This document shows positions 58,481 through 64,000 of a stretch of DNA of 64,000 bases, in pieces. The notes under the pieces were generated by a model. The model ran no database searches. It worked only from the letters and a program-made list of their open reading frames with translations, and was not told where the DNA came from. The position numbers were made by a program, and so were the translations under genes. The stretch's first letter is position 1, and every line of letters begins with the position of its first letter. Source of the stretch: Bacteroidia bacterium (GTDB taxonomy: Bacteria; Bacteroidota; Bacteroidia; J057); NCBI GenBank assembly GCA_030430575.1, contig JAUIKF010000013.1, positions 62,001 through 126,000 on the forward strand, in the 5' to 3' direction.

Positions 58481-61400
58481 TCAATCCAAAAATTCAACTT
58501 GATCGGAATCGTCTTCGAGGGATTCTTTCACTTGGGCCTTCAGGTCTGCGGCTGATTCAAATGTTTCAAAATAATAGCGGAAAAAGGATGCATCTAAATT
58601 AATCTGCCCTTCATCGAGAGGCTGGAGTCCGCTCAGGCACAGGCTCCACTCCATGTCATCAGCCCATTTGGCCTGATAGGCATACAAGATGCCTTCTTCA
58701 TCATTAAGACGGACTTTGAAGCTGCCTAGCAGTTTTAATCCATAAAAGACGTCACCATCCCCAGCATTATTCGCCTCCAAAAGCCTACGAGCTACAGCTT
58801 CTTGTTTCCAGTATTTCTTGGAGATCAGCTTTTTTCGGTCTGCTTTCAAGATGGCTTTCATCACACCAATTCGGCCTTCAGGATCTGCCATAAATTCTTT
58901 TAGCATCTTTTTATCTACAGATTCACCTGTCGTAATTAATCCTTTAAAAGCATTGTTCTTGACATAATACCCTTCTGACTTTGTCAGGTGATTTAGGATA
59001 TCGCTACGTGCTTTTGTAGGAGGAAAATAGGGTAAAACCCGTGCCACTTGGCTTAGCAAGGTGGCCGTATCTCCATAAGCTTTTGTCAGCATGTCGGGAT
59101 GCATCAGGGCGTCTTGCCCATAAGCTGTGACCTGTGTGATAAAGTCAGGCGATTGACTGAGGTCTATGACCTTGGCTTCATGGGCTTCGACGGCCAGGTC
59201 TATGATCCTGGAGCGGAGCTTTTGTTCGGGCAACAATTCAAACAATGATGGGAATAGGTGAGTCGCTAGCGCAATCGAGTCTTCGATGGGAGAAAAGATA
59301 TAATACAAATTATAAGACTCAGTGATGGCTTCTGGGTGCTGAAGGAGCATTTTTCTCAGTTCCAATGCTCCATTTTCAGTTTTTGTATTGGCAAATAAGT
59401 GCATCACCTCCCGGGTGACGATAGGGTAGGGGGGAAATTGGTTTTTGTGGGTAAGAAGGAAATCCATGAGGGAGTCTGGTTCCATCACCTCGTCCAATTG
59501 TTCCAATAGTTCCTCGTAGATAGAGGCCACATCCGCAGAGTCGATATCTGCATAACTACGTGTAAGGGCCTGGCAAATGAGGGCTTGATGACTTGAGTCC
59601 ATAAGATAGCTATCCAGTGAGGCAATTGCTCGCCTACGCGTCAGGGAGTCTGAGGCAGCCAGCGCATCAATGATAGGCTTGCTTTTATCTGTCAGAGGGT
59701 CCCCAATTGCAGGTTTCCCAGTGAAGTCAATGGATTCAAAAAAACGATTGACGTCATGGGAGAATAGGTCCTTGGAATATAGGCTACAAAACAAGGTGTA
59801 CACCGAATTGCCTTTAACCATTATTTTGATGCGATCTTTACTCGAACGACCTGCTTGATCTCCGACAAACTCAACGCCTCGGTAGCCGTCCACATCAAAA
59901 AAGCGCTTTTCTAATAGGGTATCATAGGAATAGTAATAATTTTCGATGGTTGCCTCCAATAAGCTGTCCGGATGTTCTATTTCCCAAAACTCGTCATACT
60001 GCTCCTCAGATAGGGAAAATGAGATAGCAGATAGGCTGTCCATGGCAAAATAGGAATGAATATACTTCAAGTTCTCATAGCCATAATAGCTGATATAATT
60101 CGTGTCAATTTCTACATAGGGAGCTTCAGGCAAAAGGACTTGAATGCCGCTATCAGGGGTCGCATAGGACTGCCACGTGATGGGGGGAGCAGGAAGGATG
60201 CGAAAGCTGTCAAAAAAATCCTTGACCTCTACGGGTTCTTCTATCCCCAATCCATAAAATGCCATAAGGATATATGCCCTGCTATTACGCATAAATAACT
60301 GAATGCGAGCCGTGAGACTATTGGATTTCGATTCTAATGTCCGTTCAATCCCCAGATAGCCGTCGACTACTACATTTTTTTTCCCTGTAACCTCCCCTTC
60401 CATAGTCGCCAAAATATTGTCTGTAAACCCATTTTGGTAAGTAGTATCATCTTCTTGAACAGATATGCCCGATGGGAAATCCAGGTAGCTAGCGATAAAT
60501 AATTGGTTTTCCTTGGGCATATTTCCCTGATACACGTATTGAGTGGCTGGACGAGGATCGCTAGGATCTTCTCGATCCATGGTTTCCTGGTTCTTTTGAT
60601 ATTTCTCTGGAAATCTGATGGAGAAACCCGCTTGTTTTACCATAAGATTGGCCCATCCTCGTTCGGGGGCTTTTTGAAATACCAAGGATTCAAAGAACCG
60701 ATCCGCATCTCGGGATGTCGCGAGTTTTTTGGTAGGCCCTGCCATGAAAAAGCGTACAAAGCCTTGGTGAGCAAATATGCGAATCCGAAAGGAGAGGTTA
60801 TTGGCCCCTGCCAGCAATACTTCTTTCCCTACAACTCCTTGATAGGTGACCTTTTTATCCCGCAATTTCTTCTCCATCGCAAACTTTCCCTTGGAGCTGG
60901 TCATGTTCTCAATCATCGCGTCATACACCTCGTCCAACTTGTCTTCTGGAACTTGCAGTTCCGTAGCGAAGGAGGCAGCATAATACGCTATGCCCGATCC
61001 TATGTCCAAGGTCAGGTAAAGCCCTCCATCTTGTTCCAGGCCTTCATAGGGCACAGGCTCATAGGGCATATCAATGCGGAAAGTCCCTTCTTTGGGGGTA
61101 AAAGTGTACCAAGGTATCTGTACTTCAGAAGGTTTGTACTTGGCTGCCATGCCCGTAAAAATGGCTGGGACGGGCGTGACTTCGTAGCCTTCCTCTTGAA
61201 GCAACTGGATCAGGCCGATCTCCCCTGGGAGGTGAGCTACACCAACCGCAATGAAGGTCGATTGTGCCTGGACAGCATCCTGGATTCGGATCGACATGGT
61301 CTTATTGCGCTTGACAATGAGCGCATTGTAGTAGCTCGTATCCCAAAACTGGGTGAGTGTAGTCAGCAATTCAACCTTCTTCAGGTCACCCTTATGGTAC

Positions 61401-62041
61401 ATTTCGAGCATTTGGTTCATGTTGCGCTCTCGAACTTCGGGCTTGAGGAGTTTTGTGAGTTGGGCACGTACGCGGTCTTCCCGCATATTCGTCAACTGAT
61501 CGCCAGCCATATGCTCCTCCATGGTCTCAAGGCCAATGATTTTTTTGCCGAGCTTTCGTGAAAGCTGGTAGAGAAAGGCATCTAGGAATACAGGCTCTGC
61601 ATCTTCTTTTTTTCGCCCCTCTCCCAGCAATTTTTCAATCCGCCACACTTCATCTGCACTCATGCCTTCAAGGCTTTGGCCCGTTTCGGCCTGGAAATAT
61701 TCATTGAGTTCCTTAAAAGTCTCCTCGTCATATAGCTCTTTGATAGACCTAGTTTCCTCTTCTTGACGGATCATGGCCGAGAGCATATTGCGAACGACAG
61801 AATCAGGATGTATTTCTAAAGCAAAAGCGGCACAGCTTTCCAGTTTGAGGAGGACAGAGTCACTGAAGTCAAATGCCTGCTTGTCCCGGACATGCATGGT
61901 CCCGTAGAGATAGGAATCAGCTTGCAAGCCATTGCCGCTGATCCGCCAGAGCAATTGGTGGTCAGGGGCAGATGTTTGGGAAAATAGCGATAGGGAATGA
62001 AGGCATAAATAGAGCAGTATGAGCGGAATATTTCGGGCCAT
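58481..62041 (-). CDS. Large TraB/GumN-family protein
   Basis: A 1186-residue exported protein from the ATG at 62041 (MARNIPLILLYLCLHSLSLFSQ signal, cited in part). The TraB/GumN domain (residues about 25-300) has LLWRISGNGLQADSYLYGTMHV with the conserved GTxH, a long helical middle, and VGVAHLPGEIGLIQLLQEEGYEV at the end. TraB-type proteins are proposed metalloproteases. The remaining 850 residues are unusual for the family: two or three similar domains of about 150 residues (segments like YQGVVGKEVLLAG, YLGIERTLESKS, YRGVEFVGDQAG mark repeated beta-rich units), then a helical region (about 780-1100) resembling HEAT-type repeats. No partner gene; convergent neighbour none. Confidence 0.8.
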   Translation of the reverse strand: MARNIPLILLYLCLHSLSLFSQTSAPDHQLLWRISGNGLQADSYLYGTMHVRDKQAFDFSDSVLLKLESCAAFALEIHPDSVVRNMLSAMIRQEEETRSIKELYDEETFKELNEYFQAETGQSLEGMSADEVWRIEKLLGEGRKKEDAEPVFLDAFLYQLSRKLGKKIIGLETMEEHMAGDQLTNMREDRVRAQLTKLLKPEVRERNMNQMLEMYHKGDLKKVELLTTLTQFWDTSYYNALIVKRNKTMSIRIQDAVQAQSTFIAVGVAHLPGEIGLIQLLQEEGYEVTPVPAIFTGMAAKYKPSEVQIPWYTFTPKEGTFRIDMPYEPVPYEGLEQDGGLYLTLDIGSGIAYYAASFATELQVPEDKLDEVYDAMIENMTSSKGKFAMEKKLRDKKVTYQGVVGKEVLLAGANNLSFRIRIFAHQGFVRFFMAGPTKKLATSRDADRFFESLVFQKAPERGWANLMVKQAGFSIRFPEKYQKNQETMDREDPSDPRPATQYVYQGNMPKENQLFIASYLDFPSGISVQEDDTTYQNGFTDNILATMEGEVTGKKNVVVDGYLGIERTLESKSNSLTARIQLFMRNSRAYILMAFYGLGIEEPVEVKDFFDSFRILPAPPITWQSYATPDSGIQVLLPEAPYVEIDTNYISYYGYENLKYIHSYFAMDSLSAISFSLSEEQYDEFWEIEHPDSLLEATIENYYYSYDTLLEKRFFDVDGYRGVEFVGDQAGRSSKDRIKIMVKGNSVYTLFCSLYSKDLFSHDVNRFFESIDFTGKPAIGDPLTDKSKPIIDALAASDSLTRRRAIASLDSYLMDSSHQALICQALTRSYADIDSADVASIYEELLEQLDEVMEPDSLMDFLLTHKNQFPPYPIVTREVMHLFANTKTENGALELRKMLLQHPEAITESYNLYYIFSPIEDSIALATHLFPSLFELLPEQKLRSRIIDLAVEAHEAKVIDLSQSPDFITQVTAYGQDALMHPDMLTKAYGDTATLLSQVARVLPYFPPTKARSDILNHLTKSEGYYVKNNAFKGLITTGESVDKKMLKEFMADPEGRIGVMKAILKADRKKLISKKYWKQEAVARRLLEANNAGDGDVFYGLKLLGSFKVRLNDEEGILYAYQAKWADDMEWSLCLSGLQPLDEGQINLDASFFRYYFETFESAADLKAQVKESLEDDSDQVEFLD

Positions 62042-62329
62042 GGAATAAAAAATTAGGTGTTTTTGAAAAATGATCAATAGGATTATTTCTGTCTATCGAT
62101 TACTTGTACAACCAAATATAATAGAAACTTATGGTTTCAAGAACTTCCAAACTTAACCCACTAATTTCCAGTGATTAAGGGGCTTTCACTTCAAGCTTTG
62201 ATATGTCTGAAATAATTATCTATCTTTATCCCAGCACAGAAAAGGAATTATAAATTGACTGATTGGATGATTATTAATTGAAAAATAGCCCATTCAATAA
62301 TCTTTCAATTTATTAATGAATGATTCCAT
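62042..62329. other. Divergent intergenic region
   Basis: AT-rich, with ATTGATTG-type tract copies at 62256-62320 next to the coiled-coil gene. No gene or RNA identified. Confidence 0.55.
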
Positions 62330-62638
62330 ATGGACAATGTACGCCGACTTATCCAAAAGCTTACCCAGAAAGTAGAAAAGCTGGATGCGCACGTCAATCA
62401 TTTGACGCAACAGCGGGATGCGCTTTTGGAGACCTTGGCGGTAGAAGAAGCCCAGCGAAAGGCAAAAGAGAAGGAATTGGGGGAGATGGAGCAGAAATAT
62501 GAGGCGGCAAAACTTGTCAAAGACTTGGGTGAAGGACAAAATAACGAAGAAATTAAAGCAAAGATTGATAGCTACCTGAAAGATATTGATATTTGCCTAG
62601 AATATTTTTTAGACCAGTCAATAGCTGGTGAATCGTAA
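62330..62638 (+). CDS. Short coiled-coil protein upstream of zapA
   Basis: A 102-residue protein, nearly all coiled coil in residues 1-70 (heptads in LIQKLTQKVEKLDAHVNHLTQQRDALLETL; cited in part) with an ending KIDSYLKDIDICLEYFLDQ. It precedes zapA on the same strand by eight bases, and in Bacteroidota a protein of this size and type regularly sits in this place, so it is likely to act with ZapA at the division site. I do not know an established name. Translation begins at ATG 62330. Confidence 0.8.
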   Translation: MDNVRRLIQKLTQKVEKLDAHVNHLTQQRDALLETLAVEEAQRKAKEKELGEMEQKYEAAKLVKDLGEGQNNEEIKAKIDSYLKDIDICLEYFLDQSIAGES

Positions 62639-62646
62639 CACAAGGT

Positions 62647-62943
62647 TTGGATCAGCATTCCATAAATATAAATATCTTCGGGCGCATGTTCCCGATGAAA
62701 GTTGATAGCGAAGCAGAGGGTGCTTCTGTACTACGGGCAGCTCGCCTGATCAATGAACAGATAGCCCACTTCAAATCGGTCTATACAACGCAAGACGACC
62801 TGAATATTGCCATTATGTGTTGCCTTAAGATTGCAACGGATTATATCCATCAATCTGATGAGGCGACCCTGCTTGAGCAAGAGGCAGTAGAAGGCCTGAG
62901 CGCCTTAGAAGCGCGTATAGATAATGTGCTTCAGGAAAGCTGA
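62647..62943 (+). CDS. zapA: Cell division protein ZapA
   Basis: A 98-residue ZapA homologue, a small protein that cross-links FtsZ filaments. The family pattern is visible: INIFGRMFPMKVDSEAEGASVLRAARLINEQIAHF (cited in part: the GRxYPLKV-like start), then DLNIAIMCCLKIATDYIHQ. The only suitable start is TTG at 62647 directly after a GG-rich leader (CAAGGT); the next ATG lies in the middle of the conserved fold. Upstream is the coiled-coil gene, downstream the rny gene; this order is conserved in Bacteroidota. Confidence 0.9.
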   Translation: MDQHSININIFGRMFPMKVDSEAEGASVLRAARLINEQIAHFKSVYTTQDDLNIAIMCCLKIATDYIHQSDEATLLEQEAVEGLSALEARIDNVLQES

Positions 62944-63051
62944 TTTTTCCCAATTACTGTATTCAATAGCTATGACAGGTCACTATCCCTGATGAGGAAT
63001 CTATTGCCTCAAAAGCGATAGACATGTTTACCTTTATAAACCCAAACACAA

Positions 63052-64000
63052 ATGGACCTAATGTTAATAGCTGTATTTGGGGCATTAATAGGGGGCATCT
63101 TAATTGGTTTTTTGATCAATAAATACGTGCTCTCCAGTGCCAATACCAAACTCGTCGAAGCAGCCAAATTCAAGGCTGATAGTCTCCTCAAAGAAGCAGA
63201 ACTGCGAGGAGAGAACCTCAAACAAGAGCGCATTGCCCAAGCCAATGAGCAGTACCAAAAGCGCAAAGAGAAGTTTGAGAGAGATGCTCAGAAGCAAAAA
63301 GAACGCTTGGATGCGCTCCAAAATAAGCTCAAGCAGCGTGAGAGCAGCATCACTTCTCGGTCAGATAAACTCAGAAATGAGGAGAAGAAGTTCCAAAAAG
63401 AAAATGAGAAGGTTGACCTGCTTCGTACCAATCTTGAAAAGCAGCTTGCGCTGTTCAATAAGAAAAGTGAGGAACTCGATAGCATGACCCAAAAGCAGGT
63501 CAAGGAACTCGAAAAAATCGCAGGACTCTCCGCTGATGAGGCGCGCTCCAAAATGGAAGAAGCCCTCAAGGAAGAGGCCAAAACCATGGCATCTGCCTAC
63601 ATCAAAGAAATCGTCGAAGACGCGCGTAGCACGGCCGCCAAGGACGCCAAGAAGATCGTCATCGAGACGATCCAGCGTACTGCTGCAGAGCATGCCATTG
63701 AAAATACGGTAACCGTATTCCCCCTTGAAAATGACCAGATCAAAGGCCGGATCATCGGCCGTGAAGGGCGGAATATTCGTGCATTGGAGATGGCGACAGG
63801 CATAGAAATCATTGTAGATGATACCCCGGAGGCGATCATCCTGTCGGGATTTGATCCTGTGCGTCGCGAGATCGCGCGTCTATCGCTGCACAAGCTTGTG
63901 ACTGATGGGCGTATCCACCCTGCTCGTATCGAGGAGGTAGTGAAAAAAACCACCAAGCTGGTAGAACAAGAAATCATGGAAACGGGCGAACGCACCGTAA
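63052..64000 (+). CDS. rny: Ribonuclease Y, N-terminal part (partial at right edge)
   Basis: Runs off the end of the window with 316 codons seen. Start ATG at 63052, followed by a transmembrane anchor ([19 protein letters not shown]), a long coiled coil (about residues 35-190), and the KH RNA-binding domain ([21 protein letters not shown], cited in part). The HD endonuclease domain begins beyond the window. RNase Y is a membrane-bound endoribonuclease that starts mRNA decay. The gene follows zapA by 108 bases with its own possible promoter. Confidence 0.93.
   Translation, partial: MDLMLIAVFGALIGGILIGFLINKYVLSSANTKLVEAAKFKADSLLKEAELRGENLKQERIAQANEQYQKRKEKFERDAQKQKERLDALQNKLKQRESSITSRSDKLRNEEKKFQKENEKVDLLRTNLEKQLALFNKKSEELDSMTQKQVKELEKIAGLSADEARSKMEEALKEEAKTMASAYIKEIVEDARSTAAKDAKKIVIETIQRTAAEHAIENTVTVFPLENDQIKGRIIGREGRNIRALEMATGIEIIVDDTPEAIILSGFDPVRREIARLSLHKLVTDGRIHPARIEEVVKKTTKLVEQEIMETGERTV

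Noticed and set aside
60503-61561. Long plus-strand frame of 352 codons opposite the TraB-like gene
   Set aside because: Antisense shadow of a gene with recognisable domains; no own motif.
62944-63051. Possible 6S RNA between zapA and rny
   Set aside because: At 108 bases it is too short and no 6S-like open-bubble hairpin is visible.

Overview
The window looks like chromosomal DNA of a Bacteroidota bacterium, most likely a Saprospiria-type relative. That is inferred from gene content: five proteins with type IX secretion C-terminal sorting tails, a eukaryote-type branching enzyme, MnmD, DUF5916, CotH/lamin-tail and two-component-propeller proteins, and TAnnTTTG-type -7 promoter boxes. No rRNA, tRNA, CRISPR array, transposase or phage module was recognised.

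Layout. 1-6.7 kb: 3' end of glgB, a 23S-IVS-type four-helix-bundle gene inside inverted heptamer arrays, two paralogous lytic transglycosylases, a VOC protein, 168-bp tandem repeats and a secreted VWA-like protein. 6.8-9.2 kb: a two-component system. 9.2-20.9 kb: a TRAP permease pair without its binding protein, a MarR regulator, Fic, an AraC-type membrane regulator broken by a 7-bp duplication, an NHL lipoprotein, a TIGR02757 protein, a T9SS protein and mnmD. 21-26.2 kb: a YgiB/YgiC-like pair and an FtsX-type permease. 26.3-32.8 kb: a probable metal (zinc) homeostasis region with a Fur/Zur remnant, a COG0523 fragment, DUF1826, a full COG0523 GTPase, a DUF5916 outer-membrane protein and a ZIP transporter, with three copies of a 15-bp palindrome. 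32.9-40.5 kb: three large T9SS-secreted proteins, then an AAA/DUF4143 ATPase behind four direct repeats. 41.2-53 kb: tyrosine/homogentisate catabolism (HGD, FAH, acetoacetyl-CoA synthetase, HPPD, MarR) interrupted by an AT-rich PaeR7I/XhoI-type restriction-modification pair. 53-64 kb: small exported proteins, Nnr, a response regulator, a kelch-like T9SS protein whose 5' end is replaced by an inverted-repeat element, a very long TraB/GumN protein, and the conserved coiled-coil/zapA/rny run into the right edge.

The most distinctive property is the density of non-coding dispersed repeats between genes: heptamer arrays, ATTGATTG tracts, GAACAAGG inverted repeats, GTAGAGAC palindromes, GTCATTTCGACC hairpins, a 108-bp block carrying a phantom peptide, and GC-rich CTCGCTGCGAG blocks. 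Several run into coding sequence and supply stop codons or false N-terminal extensions. Many start codons were therefore moved inward from the longest open frame to the first Met that precedes a signal peptide or the family homology.

The best leads are the palindromic operator shared by the COG0523/DUF1826 and DUF5916 loci together with the adjacent Fur-family remnant, the S23-type gene in the loop of an inverted heptamer stem, the 7-bp slippage frameshift in the AraC regulator, and the repeat element fused to the 5' end of a secreted protein gene.
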